A stretch of DNA of 64,000 bases, from NCBI GenBank assembly GCA_027487775.1, contig JAIYCY010000016.1, forward strand, positions 62,001 to 126,000, written 5' to 3'. The translations under genes were made by a program, and so were the position numbers. The stretch's first letter is position 1; every line of letters begins with the position of its first letter. The notes under the pieces were generated by a model. It saw only the letters and a list, made by a program, of their open reading frames with translations. It made no database searches and had not been told where the DNA came from. Origin of the DNA: Planctomycetaceae bacterium. Lineage in GTDB: Bacteria > Planctomycetota > Phycisphaerae > Tepidisphaerales > Tepidisphaeraceae. Shown here in pieces: positions 21,449 through 30,500 of this stretch.

Positions 21449-23044
21449 ATGAATTCCTCCGACTTCAACAACCAATCGCCCGCCAGCCCGACGGCTGCCG
21501 AACCTGCGCAGTCCACGCCCGCAGCCGATGCATCCCCCAATCTCAGCGTGCCCACATCATCCGACGTCCGCTCAGGACCTGACGTCCGCGCCCGATCCGA
21601 CGTCCACGCACGATCCGACGTCCACGAAGGTGCAGCCCAAGCGTCCACGTCGCACGCATCGCCTCATCGGTCGGGGCCGGTCGTCCGATCAATCCCCGCA
21701 GCGTCCGCCTCGACTTCGTCGCGTGGCCACGGAACACTCACACCTCTCGACGCCTCTCTTTGGGCGCGGATCGTGGGACGTGTCCGCCATCAGCATCCAA
21801 CGCTTAGTCGGCTTTGGTTCGATCAGCTCATCGCAAAGCAGCTCTCTCCGATGGTCATTCAGGTGACCGTCCCCACACTCGCGCAGCTCAACTTCTGCCA
21901 AAATCAGCTCCAGCAGCCGTTCACTTCCGCAGCCATGGACATCATGCAGCGGATCGTCTCGGTGAGTTTCCATTGCCAGAACATGCCGCGCGGAGGCGTC
22001 TTCTCCGAAGCCGACGCACTCCTGCCTCTCAACCCCGACTACACCTTCGACCAATTCGTCACCGGCCCCTGCAACCGACTCGCACACGCCGCCAGTGTCG
22101 CGGTCGGTGATCAGCCCGGTCGAACCTACAATCCGCTGTTCATTCACGGTGGGGTCGGTCTCGGTAAGACCCATCTCTTGCAGGCGATCTGCTCGCGCAT
22201 TCTCGAAAAGACGCCCGAAGCCCGCATTCTCTATCTCTCCTGCGATCACTTCGTCAATCAATTCATCAACTCGGTCAGCAACAACACCATGCCCGAGTTC
22301 CGCAATCGCTACCGCAATGTCGACATGCTCGTCATCGACGACATCCACTTCCTCGCCGGCCACGATCGCACGCAGGAGGAGTTTTTTCATACCTTCAACA
22401 CGCTGTATCAGCAGCACAAGCAGATCGTGCTGTCGGCCGACTGCTCGCCATCGGAGATTCCTGAGCTTGAAGAGCGGCTGGTCTCGCGATTCAACTGGGG
22501 CCTCGTCGCCCGAATCGAAAAGCCCTGCTACGAAACCCGCATTGCCATCCTGCGTCGTAAGGCCCGTATGCGCGGCATCGACATCAGCGACGAAGTCCTT
22601 AACTTCGCCGCCTCACGCATCGATTCCAACACGCGCGAACTCGAAGGCGCCATTACCAAGCTCCAAGGCATGGCCCTGCTCAACAATAATCTGATCGACA
22701 TGCCGCTCGCCCGTCAGGCACTCGGCGACGCCGACGCACCGCGCGAAGTCCACATCAGCATGCAGCAGATCATCGATGTCGTCACGCGCTACTACAACAT
22801 CAAGCTCCACGACCTGCAGTCCAAAAAACGCAACCAGTCGATCGCCTTCCCAAGGCAGATCTGCATGTTCCTCGCGCGACGACACACCCGCTACAGCCTC
22901 GAAGAAATCGGCGGATACTTCGGTGGTCGCGACCACACGACCGTCCTGCACGGCGTCCGCTCCATCGAACGCTCCATGAAGGTCGATCGCGACGTCGCCC
23001 AACAGGTTAACCACCTCGACGGCATGCTCGTCACACCACAGTGA
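21449..23044 (+). CDS. dnaA: Chromosomal replication initiator DnaA
   Basis: AAA+ initiator that binds DnaA boxes and opens the origin. Domain I begins near residue 102 (LWARIVGRV). The ATPase domain has FIHGGVGLGKTHL (Walker A), MLVIDDIHFLAG (Walker B) and the arginine-finger region ELEERLVSRF. Domain IV carries FPRQICMFLARRHTRYSLEEIGGYFGGRDHTTVLH with the DnaA signature. At 531 residues it is longer than the usual 440-470, because about 100 low-complexity residues precede domain I, including short repeats of the type RSDVHARSDVHEG. No dnaN, recF or gyrB follows. The start is the only in-frame ATG before the conserved part, without a clear ribosome binding site. Confidence 0.97.
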   Translation: MNSSDFNNQSPASPTAAEPAQSTPAADASPNLSVPTSSDVRSGPDVRARSDVHARSDVHEGAAQASTSHASPHRSGPVVRSIPAASASTSSRGHGTLTPLDASLWARIVGRVRHQHPTLSRLWFDQLIAKQLSPMVIQVTVPTLAQLNFCQNQLQQPFTSAAMDIMQRIVSVSFHCQNMPRGGVFSEADALLPLNPDYTFDQFVTGPCNRLAHAASVAVGDQPGRTYNPLFIHGGVGLGKTHLLQAICSRILEKTPEARILYLSCDHFVNQFINSVSNNTMPEFRNRYRNVDMLVIDDIHFLAGHDRTQEEFFHTFNTLYQQHKQIVLSADCSPSEIPELEERLVSRFNWGLVARIEKPCYETRIAILRRKARMRGIDISDEVLNFAASRIDSNTRELEGAITKLQGMALLNNNLIDMPLARQALGDADAPREVHISMQQIIDVVTRYYNIKLHDLQSKKRNQSIAFPRQICMFLARRHTRYSLEEIGGYFGGRDHTTVLHGVRSIERSMKVDRDVAQQVNHLDGMLVTPQ

Positions 23045-23092
23045 ACATCTCACGATTTCCGTCTCTTGGGAGTGTCCGAGTATTGGAATTGA

Positions 23093-24118
23093 ATGCGAGA
23101 CGAACGCAAAAGCCCGACGTTCGCGCGATCGGTCCATCCTGCGATTATCATCCAGCGCGTGCCGCCTACTTCTTCGATACCCGCCGACCTCGCTCCCGCA
23201 TACGCCGCCGCGCACGCGATTTGTCGCAGGCACGCACGCAGTTTCCATTTCGCATCCCACTTCCTTCCGCATGAGAAGCGTCTCCAAGCCTTTGCGGTCT
23301 ACGCTTTCTGCCGACTCCTCGACGATGCCGCCGACCTCGAACCTTCGCTCGCCTCCGTTGCGCGTTTCGAATCACTGCTTGATCTGATCTACCAGGATTC
23401 CGTCATCCGGACCCCGGACGCTGCCGAGCTCATCTCGCTCGGTATCACCGACACCGATCAACGTTTGGCGCTGACCGCCTTCGCAGACACCGCCCGCCGC
23501 GCCGAGATTCCTGTCAAGCTCTTTCGCGATCTCGCCTTCGGATGTCGCATGGACTTTGAGCCGGTCCGCTATAACACTTGGCCCGACCTCGAGCGTTACT
23601 GCTATCACGTCGCCGGCGTTGTCGGGCTGATGATGTGCCGCGTCTTTGGCGTGACTGACCCCGACGCTCTGGATCGCGCCGTCGTGATGGGACATGCGAT
23701 GCAGCTCACCAACATCCTGCGCGACGTCCGCGAGGATCGCGACCGGGGCCGCATCTACCTGCCGCTCGATGAACTGGCACGCTTTGATGTGGACCCCGAT
23801 GATCTGATGCATGATCGTCGCACGCCCGCGTTCGAGGCGTCCATGAAGTCGCTCATCCGGTTCCAGATCGACCGAGCACGAAGCCTCTACACACACGCTG
23901 CTGCGGCGCTCTGTCAGATCCAAGACAAAGGCTCGCGCCGAACTGCCTGCGTGATGGCGGTCGTGTATGGCGGGATTCTTCGTGCGATCGAGCGGCAGGA
24001 TCACGACGTATTCGTTCGCCGCGCAAGACTCACCATGCCTCAGAAACTCCTCCGCATCCCAGCCGCCCTGCGCCTCGCCCGCCGCCGCTCGGATCAACCG
24101 CTGCCGGTCGTCTTCTGA
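23093..24118 (+). CDS. Squalene/phytoene synthase family protein
   Basis: Head-to-head prenyl synthase that joins two farnesyl or geranylgeranyl diphosphates. Both aspartate-rich motifs are present: YAFCRLLDDAAD near residue 75 and LRDVREDRDRGRIYLP near residue 225, with the conserved YCYHVAGVVGLMMCRVFG between them. Whether the product is squalene, presqualene diphosphate (hopanoid route) or phytoene cannot be decided, because no partner gene lies beside it. It begins 48 bases after dnaA on the same strand. The first 25 residues are not conserved; GTG 23159 is an alternative start. Confidence 0.9.
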   Translation: MRDERKSPTFARSVHPAIIIQRVPPTSSIPADLAPAYAAAHAICRRHARSFHFASHFLPHEKRLQAFAVYAFCRLLDDAADLEPSLASVARFESLLDLIYQDSVIRTPDAAELISLGITDTDQRLALTAFADTARRAEIPVKLFRDLAFGCRMDFEPVRYNTWPDLERYCYHVAGVVGLMMCRVFGVTDPDALDRAVVMGHAMQLTNILRDVREDRDRGRIYLPLDELARFDVDPDDLMHDRRTPAFEASMKSLIRFQIDRARSLYTHAAAALCQIQDKGSRRTACVMAVVYGGILRAIERQDHDVFVRRARLTMPQKLLRIPAALRLARRRSDQPLPVVF

Positions 24119-24127
24119 TTTGCTTTT

Positions 24128-24311
24128 GAACCACGAAGGGCACCAGGAACACGAAGAAGATTGAGGCTCTGCCTCTGATCAATCCAACCCAGGTGAATGG
24201 TAGCCCCAAAAAGAGATCGAATCGGACCGAGAAAGATCCGACCCGACCCAATTTCAATCCACACTTCGTGCGCTTCGTGCGCTTCGTGCCCTTCGTGCCC
24301 TTTGTGGTTAA
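24128..24311. repeat. Inverted pair of CACGAAG-type intergenic repeats
   Basis: AACCACGAAGGGCACCAGG at about 24129-24147, followed by AACACGAAGAAG, faces a longer reverse-complement block at 24261-24311. That block is built of repeated TTCGTGCGC/TTCGTGCCC units and ends CCCTTTGTGGTT. The two arms could form a large hairpin between the convergent prenyl synthase and icd genes and may act as a shared terminator or processing site. Similar CACGAAGG repeats are widespread in some bacterial genomes. Confidence 0.7.
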
Positions 24312-24323
24312 GGAGCATCCGAA

Positions 24324-25694
24324 TCACATGTGCTTGACGATGGCCTGACCGAACTCGCTGCACTTGACCTTGGTCGCTCCGTCCATGAGTCGGTGGAAGT
24401 CGTAGGTGACGGTCTTTGCACCGATCGCGCCGTCCATGCCTTTGATGATGAGGTCGGCGGCCTCGGTCCAGCCCATGTAGCGGAGCATCATTTCGCCGGA
24501 GAGGATGACCGAACCGGGGTTGACCTGATCGAGGTTGGCATACTTTGGGGCGGTTCCGTGCGTGGCTTCGAAGATGGCGTGGCCGGTCATGTAGTTGATA
24601 TTCGCGCCCGGCGCGATGCCGATGCCGCCCACCTGTGCCGCGAGGGCGTCCGAGAGGTAGTCGCCGTTGAGGTTCATGGTCGCGATCACATCGAAATCCT
24701 TCGCGCGCGTCAGCACCTGCTGCAGTGTGATGTCGGCGATCGAATCCTTGATGAGCAGCTTGCTCTTCCATTGACCTCCGCCGTGTGTGGGCAGGAGCTT
24801 CAGCACGCTCTCGACTTCTGCGACGATCTTCTTTTGCTGTTCGGGCGTCATCATCGAATAGCCTGGGTCGATCATTTTCGCGTTCTCTTCGGCGGACAGA
24901 TTCGGGTTGGTGTCCTTGTTGCCCAGGATCCAGCTTTCGCGTTCGCTGACGGTCTGATCGCGATAATCACGGGCGGCCAGTGCGTAGCCCCAATCCTTGA
25001 ACGCACCTTCGGTGAACTTCATGATGTTGCCCTTGTGAACGAGCGTGAGGCTCTTTCGCTTTTCGCGCAGCGCGTATTCGATGGCGGCCTTGATCAAGCG
25101 TTCCGAGCCTTGGCGACTGACCGGCTTAAAGCCGATGCCGCTCGTTTCGGGGAATCGAATCTTTTTGTATTCCTTCGGGAACGCTTCCTTGAACATGGCA
25201 AGGAACTTTTTGTTTTCTTCCGAACCTTCCTTGAACTCCACGCCGGCGTAGATGTCTTCACAGTTTTCGCGGAAGATGACCATGTCGACGTCGCCCGGCT
25301 TTTTGACCGGACTGGGCACGCCATTAAACCAACGAACTGGTCGCAGGCAGACGTAGAGATCAAGCAACTGACGCAGCGCGACGTTGAGCGAACGAATGCC
25401 TCCGCCGACGGGGGTCGTGAGCGGGCCTTTGATGCCGACGAGATAATCTTCGAAGGCTTTGACGGTTTCATCGGGCAGCCAGTTGCCGGTCTGGTTGAAG
25501 GCCTTTTCGCCTGCCAGGACTTCCTTCCATTCGATTTTTCGCTTTCCGCCGTATGCCTTTTCGACGGCCTTGTCGAAGACATAGACCGAAGCCTTCCAGA
25601 TGTCCGGGCCGGTTCCGTCGCCTTCGATGAAGGGGAGGATCGGATGATCTGGGACATTGAGTTTGCCGTTCTGAATCGAAATTTTCTCTGCCAT
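24324..25694 (-). CDS. icd: Isocitrate dehydrogenase (NADP+)
   Basis: TCA-cycle enzyme that oxidises isocitrate to 2-oxoglutarate. Substrate loop [13 protein letters not shown] contains the serine that AceK phosphorylates in enterics. Other landmarks are [15 protein letters not shown], the metal-binding [15 protein letters not shown], and [12 protein letters not shown], whose Lys-Tyr pair is the NADP determinant. It is 456 residues, slightly longer than the E. coli enzyme. ATG 25694 is chosen over the upstream frame because [12 protein letters not shown] matches family N-termini and GGAGA precedes it. A DnaA-box-like TTATCAACA lies 73 bases upstream (25767-25775). It faces the prenyl synthase gene tail to tail across the inverted repeat. 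Confidence 0.97.
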   Translation of the reverse strand: MAEKISIQNGKLNVPDHPILPFIEGDGTGPDIWKASVYVFDKAVEKAYGGKRKIEWKEVLAGEKAFNQTGNWLPDETVKAFEDYLVGIKGPLTTPVGGGIRSLNVALRQLLDLYVCLRPVRWFNGVPSPVKKPGDVDMVIFRENCEDIYAGVEFKEGSEENKKFLAMFKEAFPKEYKKIRFPETSGIGFKPVSRQGSERLIKAAIEYALREKRKSLTLVHKGNIMKFTEGAFKDWGYALAARDYRDQTVSERESWILGNKDTNPNLSAEENAKMIDPGYSMMTPEQQKKIVAEVESVLKLLPTHGGGQWKSKLLIKDSIADITLQQVLTRAKDFDVIATMNLNGDYLSDALAAQVGGIGIAPGANINYMTGHAIFEATHGTAPKYANLDQVNPGSVILSGEMMLRYMGWTEAADLIIKGMDGAIGAKTVTYDFHRLMDGATKVKCSEFGQAIVKHM

Positions 25695-25885
25695 GGAAAG
25701 CGTCTCCGCACGAAATGAACCTTCGACCTTTGCTCGCCCGTCCAACGGGGCGACGCGGGTCGGCAATTATCAACAGTCTGCGATCGAAGTAAACGAGCGT
25801 GACAACCCGACGATGTTGATCAGGCTGACGATGCAGATTGACGTATGAAATGCCAAGTGGTTCGGACGTGGATGGATCGGTCCGG

Positions 25886-26623
25886 TCAATCGAACTCGTC
25901 GCCACGAAAAGTGTTGCCCAGGTAGGTCATGCGAACGCCGGGATCATTGATGATCTGCTTGGGCGTGCCCTGGTACTTGACTTTGCCTTCGTCGATGATG
26001 AGAGCGCGGTCGCAGACTTTGAGTGTTTGTGCGACGTTGTGATCGGTGATGAGGACGGATTTTCCGAACTCTTCGCGGAGTCGGAGGACCTCGCGTTGCA
26101 GGTCTTCGACGGCGATCGGATCGACGCCGGAGAAGGGTTCGTCTAGGAGGATGAGTTTTGGATCGGTGATGAGCGCCCGGGCGATTTCGAGTTTACGACG
26201 CTCACCGCCGGAGAGTGAGTCGGCGGGCTGTGCGCGGGTTTTGGTCAGCCCGTAATGAGCGAGCAATTCGTCGGCGCGTTGTCGTCGCTCGGCACGGGTG
26301 AGCGAGAGCGTTTCGAGGACGGCCATGAGGTTGTCATAGACGCTAAGTCTTCGGAAATCGGATCGTTCTTGCGGTAGATAGCCGAGTTTCAGGCGTGCGC
26401 GTTTGAACATGGGCAGGTGCGTGACGTCTTCGCCGTTGAAGGCGACCGCGCCAGAGTCTGGAACGACCATGCCGAGGATCATGCGAAAGCTGGTGGTTTT
26501 GCCCGCCCCGTTTCGCCCGAGCAGTCCGACGATTTCCTGTTGTGAGAGGACAAAGCTGACCTCATCGACCACGCGTCGCGGGCCGTACTGTTTGACAAGA
26601 CGTGTGACTTCCAGAAGGTTCAT
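25886..26623 (-). CDS. lptB: LPS export ABC transporter ATP-binding protein
   Basis: Cytoplasmic ATPase of the Lpt machine that pulls LPS out of the inner membrane. It carries LLGRNGAGKTT (Walker A), GYLPQERSDFRRLSVYDNL, LSGGERRKLEIARAL (signature), LILLDEPFSGVDP (Walker B) and ITDHN (switch). The family-typical ending GTPKQIINDPGVRMTYLG is also present. ATG 26623 gives 245 residues, the normal length; an upstream extension in frame is ignored. lptA, lptC and lptFG are not adjacent. On its 5' side lies the non-coding region with DnaA boxes. Confidence 0.93.
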   Translation of the reverse strand: MNLLEVTRLVKQYGPRRVVDEVSFVLSQQEIVGLLGRNGAGKTTSFRMILGMVVPDSGAVAFNGEDVTHLPMFKRARLKLGYLPQERSDFRRLSVYDNLMAVLETLSLTRAERRQRADELLAHYGLTKTRAQPADSLSGGERRKLEIARALITDPKLILLDEPFSGVDPIAVEDLQREVLRLREEFGKSVLITDHNVAQTLKVCDRALIIDEGKVKYQGTPKQIINDPGVRMTYLGNTFRGDEFD

Positions 26624-27069
26624 ACGTAACGCTCGCTGACCGCCCCACCATCGCCCGGCGTGACGCAAAATCAAGCCGCCCGACAAATTGTGGACAACTC
26701 GTGGATAAGCCCAGAATCGCTCGGCAGAATCGAGGCGAAAACCATGCTCGCCTTAAAAAACCCCACGAAATCCTCATCATTTGCTCACAATCATCGAAAA
26801 TCGGAAACCCACGTCCGATTCTCAAAACTCACGCAGATAGAAACTTACAAAGCAGCGACTCGATCACGTTTTCTCTGACGGCCGATAACCGGGCGTGAGC
26901 CGGGTCGATCTGGCTCGGCAAGCTGCCTGCTCCTCGCGCGGCCGACTGTCGCGGGGCGAATTGTGGATAACTGGTGATTTGGCATCCGCCAGCCCTGTGC
27001 GAAGCCCGTCCCCACGACCCCGCCCTTTTCCACGCTTTCACGGCGGCTTTCTGTCGATACAGTCACCGT
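26624..27069. other. Candidate replication origin (DnaA-box region)
   Basis: About 445 non-coding bases between divergent lptB and the nitrilase gene. Three DnaA-box-like 9-mers lie in the same orientation: TGTGGACAA (26689-26697, one mismatch), CGTGGATAA (26700-26708, one mismatch) and TGTGGATAA (26962-26970, exact). Between them is an AT-richer stretch around 26750-26860 (CTTAAAAAACCCC, GAAAATCGGAAA). It lies about 4 kb beyond dnaA. The spacing and low box count make it a candidate only; promoters for the two flanking genes must also lie here. Confidence 0.45.
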
Positions 27070-27894
27070 ATGGCAAGCCCACTTCGCATTATCGCGGTCC
27101 AGCATGACATCGTCTGGCAGGACGCCGTCCAAACCCTCGCCGGCATCGAAAAACTCCTCGCCGCCGACGTTCCCGTGCCGGGCTCGCTTCTGGTCTTTCC
27201 CGAACTCTGCGACGTCGGCTTTACCATGGATTCTGCCCTCGCTGCTCGATCCGCATCCTCGTCCGTCGAAGTTTTCGCTCACATCGCAAAACGCCACCAA
27301 TCCGCGGTCGTCGCGGGACTCGCGCAAGCTCTCGGAGCCCAATCCGTCGGCAACTGCTCGGTTTTTCTTGATCCCAGCGGCAGACTGCTCGGTCGATACG
27401 TCAAATCTCACGGTTTTAGCCCCGGTGGCGAACACCTCGCCTATGCGACCGGACAAGGCGCGGTCGTTTGGGATTTCGTATTCCCAGGCGGTTCGACCCG
27501 CATCGCGCCGGCCATCTGCTATGACTTGCGATTCCCAGAACTCTTTCGTCAATCTCTGGATCACCACACCGACGCTCATCCGGAAGTCTACCTCGTCATC
27601 GCCAATTGGCCCGCCCATCGTCAACATCATTGGCGTTCTCTTCTCATGGCGCGAGCGATTGAGAATCAGGCCTATGTGCTCGGCGTGAATCGCGTCGGTC
27701 GCGACCCGTCCGTCGAGTATGCGGGAGGAAGCATCCTGATTGACCCGCGTGGTCAAATCCTCTTCGAGGCCGACTCGCGTGCCGGACTCTTCCAGGCTGA
27801 TCTGGACCTTGATGCCGTCCGCGCTTACCGGACATCTTTCCCTCCGCTACGCGACCGAAGGTTATCGCTCCACGCCCCGCGCGGCATGAACTGA
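27070..27894 (+). CDS. Nitrilase-superfamily carbon-nitrogen hydrolase
   Basis: Cytoplasmic amidase of the nitrilase fold, most like omega-amidase or other Nit-type enzymes. The catalytic triad is visible: Glu in LLVFPELCDVGF, Lys in GRYVKSHGFSPGGE and Cys in APAICYDLRFPELF. ANWPAHRQHHWRSLLMARAIENQAYVLGVNRVG is the family signature in the second half. Its 274 residues are normal. ATG 27070 gives the conserved N-terminus PLRIIAVQHDIVW; an upstream in-frame extension to 26974 would run into the DnaA-box region and is rejected. The substrate is unknown. Confidence 0.9.
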   Translation: MASPLRIIAVQHDIVWQDAVQTLAGIEKLLAADVPVPGSLLVFPELCDVGFTMDSALAARSASSSVEVFAHIAKRHQSAVVAGLAQALGAQSVGNCSVFLDPSGRLLGRYVKSHGFSPGGEHLAYATGQGAVVWDFVFPGGSTRIAPAICYDLRFPELFRQSLDHHTDAHPEVYLVIANWPAHRQHHWRSLLMARAIENQAYVLGVNRVGRDPSVEYAGGSILIDPRGQILFEADSRAGLFQADLDLDAVRAYRTSFPPLRDRRLSLHAPRGMN

Positions 27895-28026
27895 CACACG
27901 TGCGTCCGCCGATTCATAAACATTCAGTTTCTTCGCGGCATCTGCATCTTTTGCCCAAAGTGGATCTGTCTTGCGACCGATGATCCTTTCGTTGCTGATC
28001 CATTTTCTTGCACGAGATTTCGACCG

Positions 28027-29523
28027 ATGAACGACCCACTTGTTTCCAAAATCCGCGCGTGCAACACGCTTCCGAGTCTTCCGACGATCGCGATGGAAGT
28101 GCTCGAACTTGCGCAGAAGGAGGAAGTCGATCTGCAGGAGATTGCCAGTACGATCACGCGTGATCCCGCGCTTGCAGGCAAGATTCTCAAGACGGTCAAC
28201 AGCAGTTTTTACAGTCGCACTCACGCCGTCAGCACCGTAAGCCACGCGCTTGTGGTGATGGGATTGCAATCGGTCAAGACGCTCGTTCTCGGATTCTCGC
28301 TGGTCAGCAATTTGTCCGGAGATCGTAGCAAGGGTTTCAATCACCTTTTGTACTGGCGCCGCAGCATCTACAGCGCGACCGCCGCCCGGGTCATTTGCGA
28401 GCGCTGCAACTTCGTGCAGCAGGAAGAGGCCTTCCTCGCCGCGTTGCTGAAGGACATCGGCATGCTGGTCCTCGATCGTGTGCTCGGCGATGAGTACGGC
28501 CAAGTCCTTAAGTCAATCACCGAGCACGAATCTCTCGCCGATGTCGAGCGCGCGGGTCTCGGCCTGACGCACGCCGATGCCGGCAACATTCTCGCCTCGA
28601 GTTGGAAGCTGCCTGAGCTTTACACCGTTCCGATTCTTCATCACCACTCTCCTGAAACCGTCAGCGATCCGCAACTGCAAAAACTCACTCAGCTCGTCTG
28701 GCTCGCCGGTCGATGCGCCGACGTCTTCGTCGACGAAACCCCCGCTCGCGCCATCGCCACCGCACGCAAGGGCATCGTCGATCTGCTCGGCTGCAACGAA
28801 ACAATTGCCGACGACCTGATCAACGTCATCAGCAAGAAGACGCGTGAAGTCGCAGGTCTGTTCGAGATCAACATCGGCTCGAACACCGACTATTCGGACA
28901 TCCTCAAGCGTGCCAACGAAGCCCTCATCGAAGTCTCGCTGCAGACCCAGATGCAGGCCTCGCAGTTGCAGGTCAAGAACCAGGAACTCATTCAAAAGGC
29001 CACCATCGACGGCCTGACCGGGCTTTCCAATCGCGCCCACTTCGACGAATTCATTACCCAACAATTCACTCGATCAGTTGAAACCGGTAAGCCGCTCAGT
29101 CTCATCCTCATGGACGTCGATAAGTTCAAGTCGATCAACGATCGATTCGGACACCCCGCGGGCGATGCCGTCCTCAAATACCTCGGAAAACTCCTGCGAG
29201 ACTCCGCCCGCAGCACCGACCTTGCAGCCCGTTACGGTGGAGAGGAAATGTGCCTCATCCTTCCCGACACGCCGAGGCCCATCGCTGCCGCGGTCGCTGA
29301 AAGCCTTCGCCGCGCGATTGAAGCCCGGCCCGTCGCCTACCAGTCGCTCATCATGCCGATCACCGCGAGCCTCGGCGTGGCCACGTTCGATCGCGGCGTT
29401 CCGTTCACCCAGCACGCGCACCTGCTCAAGGCCGCCGATCTCGCCGTCTACAAGGCCAAGCACTCCGGACGCAACAACGTCAAGATCTTCACGCTCCCCC
29501 AGGCATCCCCCAAAGCCGCTTGA
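28027..29523 (+). CDS. HDOD domain diguanylate cyclase
   Basis: Two-domain signalling protein without membrane segments. Residues about 10-210 form an HDOD domain (LPSLPTIAMEVLELAQ, ITRDPALAGKILKTVNSSFY, LLKDIGMLVLDRVLG, LGLTHADAG), and residues about 330-490 form a GGDEF domain. The active-site loop reads YGGEEM where the common form is GGEEF; the rest is well preserved, including the RSTD inhibitory site at the spacing seen in PleD. Cyclase activity is therefore likely but the last position is unusual. HDOD proteins often act in output or scaffolding. It is transcribed alone and converges with the PEGA gene 9 bases downstream. Confidence 0.92.
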   Translation: MNDPLVSKIRACNTLPSLPTIAMEVLELAQKEEVDLQEIASTITRDPALAGKILKTVNSSFYSRTHAVSTVSHALVVMGLQSVKTLVLGFSLVSNLSGDRSKGFNHLLYWRRSIYSATAARVICERCNFVQQEEAFLAALLKDIGMLVLDRVLGDEYGQVLKSITEHESLADVERAGLGLTHADAGNILASSWKLPELYTVPILHHHSPETVSDPQLQKLTQLVWLAGRCADVFVDETPARAIATARKGIVDLLGCNETIADDLINVISKKTREVAGLFEINIGSNTDYSDILKRANEALIEVSLQTQMQASQLQVKNQELIQKATIDGLTGLSNRAHFDEFITQQFTRSVETGKPLSLILMDVDKFKSINDRFGHPAGDAVLKYLGKLLRDSARSTDLAARYGGEEMCLILPDTPRPIAAAVAESLRRAIEARPVAYQSLIMPITASLGVATFDRGVPFTQHAHLLKAADLAVYKAKHSGRNNVKIFTLPQASPKAA

Positions 29524-29531
29524 GGCGTCGT

Positions 29532-29939
29532 TCAGTCTTCAGCACCGGGCAATCGCTCGCGCATCGCCTCGGCGCGCTTGATCAAACCGGTTGCGTCCGA
29601 GGGCTCGCGCGCAGGCAACACAAAGTGCATCGTCTGCCGATCCACCGGTCGCCAGGGCGCAAGCTCGGCGAAAAAATCAAAGGGCGGCCACTGCCACCAA
29701 GGCGCCGTCAACTGCCGTGCCTCCGAGACTGTCGCGTGCTCCGCATGTTCAACACGCACGTCGTAACGCCCGTAAAACGTGAAATCCATCGTAAAAGGCG
29801 TTCGGCCCGCCTCCACTTGATTCAGATACACAAGCGCCCCCGAAGGCTCGCTCGTCACCGTCAACTCTCGCCGCGCACACCCCACGCTCACGCTCGCCAG
29901 CAAAACCAACCCAACCGATGCAACCATCCAACGCGTCAT
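29532..29939 (-). CDS. PEGA-domain lipoprotein
   Basis: Small exported protein of 135 residues. A signal peptide (WMVASVGLVLLASVSVGC) ends in a lipobox-like cysteine. It is followed directly by a PEGA domain (RRELTVTSEPSGALVYLNQ...GRTPFTMDFTFYGRYDVRVE), a surface-layer-like beta fold common in planctomycetes. The C-terminal part is rich in aromatic residues (PWWQWPPFDFF). ATG 29939 is chosen because the signal peptide begins there; the longer frame to 30062 has no supporting feature. Confidence 0.82.
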   Translation of the reverse strand: MTRWMVASVGLVLLASVSVGCARRELTVTSEPSGALVYLNQVEAGRTPFTMDFTFYGRYDVRVEHAEHATVSEARQLTAPWWQWPPFDFFAELAPWRPVDRQTMHFVLPAREPSDATGLIKRAEAMRERLPGAED

Positions 29940-30275
29940 CGCTTTAGACACGCAACGCCCAAACCCTCGAACGCCCCGCCCCACGTCATGTCGCAATTCA
30001 CTTCGCGCGTTCCCTCGCACCATCACGTCACGCCCGCACGGCATCCGGTTCCGTTGATCCATCCCGCAATTACAACCAACCCCACGCGAAACTCAAGGCC
30101 CCGAACCAAACTCCCCTCCATCTCAACCCGCGCGCTGCGCGAATGCGTCCGCAGGCGCGCAGCGCAAAACCAGATTTCTGATCTTTTCGATCAATTTTCA
30201 ACAACATTCATCAGATGGCCCACATCAAAACACGCACATCAGCGCGCTTTCGAGCACGTTCCCACACGCTCGCGC

Positions 30276-30318
30276 GCGCATTTGATCCCACTCGCGGGCG
30301 CATTTGATCCCACTCGCG
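30276..30318. repeat. Two 22-bp direct repeats
   Basis: GCGCATTTGATCCCACTCGC begins at 30276 and again at 30298, giving a 22-bp period with identical cores. No coding function is seen. Confidence 0.8.
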
Positions 30319-30405
30319 CGCACATCTCATGCATCCGCGCACATTCCTCGCGCCAGATCGCGCCCGTGCAACTGGCGCACACGTCTTAAATCCTCGCGCA
30401 CGACT

Positions 30406-30460
30406 GGATCCACCGCGCATGCCCGGATCCACCGCGCATGCCTGGATCCACCGCGCTCGG
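30406..30460. repeat. Three 19-bp tandem repeats
   Basis: GGATCCACCGCGCATGCC starts at 30406 and 30425; a third copy from 30444 diverges after GGATCCACCGCGC. They sit just before the 3' end of ispH. Confidence 0.8.
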
Positions 30461-30500
30461 CATCTACCCTTTATCGATCCCCCGGGACCACACTGATCCG

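Larger units (their letters stand above)
29940..30500. other. Repeat-rich intergenic region
   Basis: About 560 bases with no convincing gene. It contains a hairpin of GCGCTGCGC (30132-30140) with GCGCAGCGC (30157-30165), two direct copies of a 22-bp unit at 30276-30318 and nearly three copies of a 19-bp unit at 30406-30460. The stretch is rich in short CGCGCA/GCGC words, unlike its neighbours. Confidence 0.6.

Noticed and set aside
24261-24311. Possible CRISPR array
   Set aside because: Units of about 9 bp are directly adjacent with no unique spacers, and no cas gene is in the window.
30132-30165. Hairpin as a terminator of ispH
   Set aside because: It lies about 340 bases beyond the ispH stop and has no T-run on either strand.
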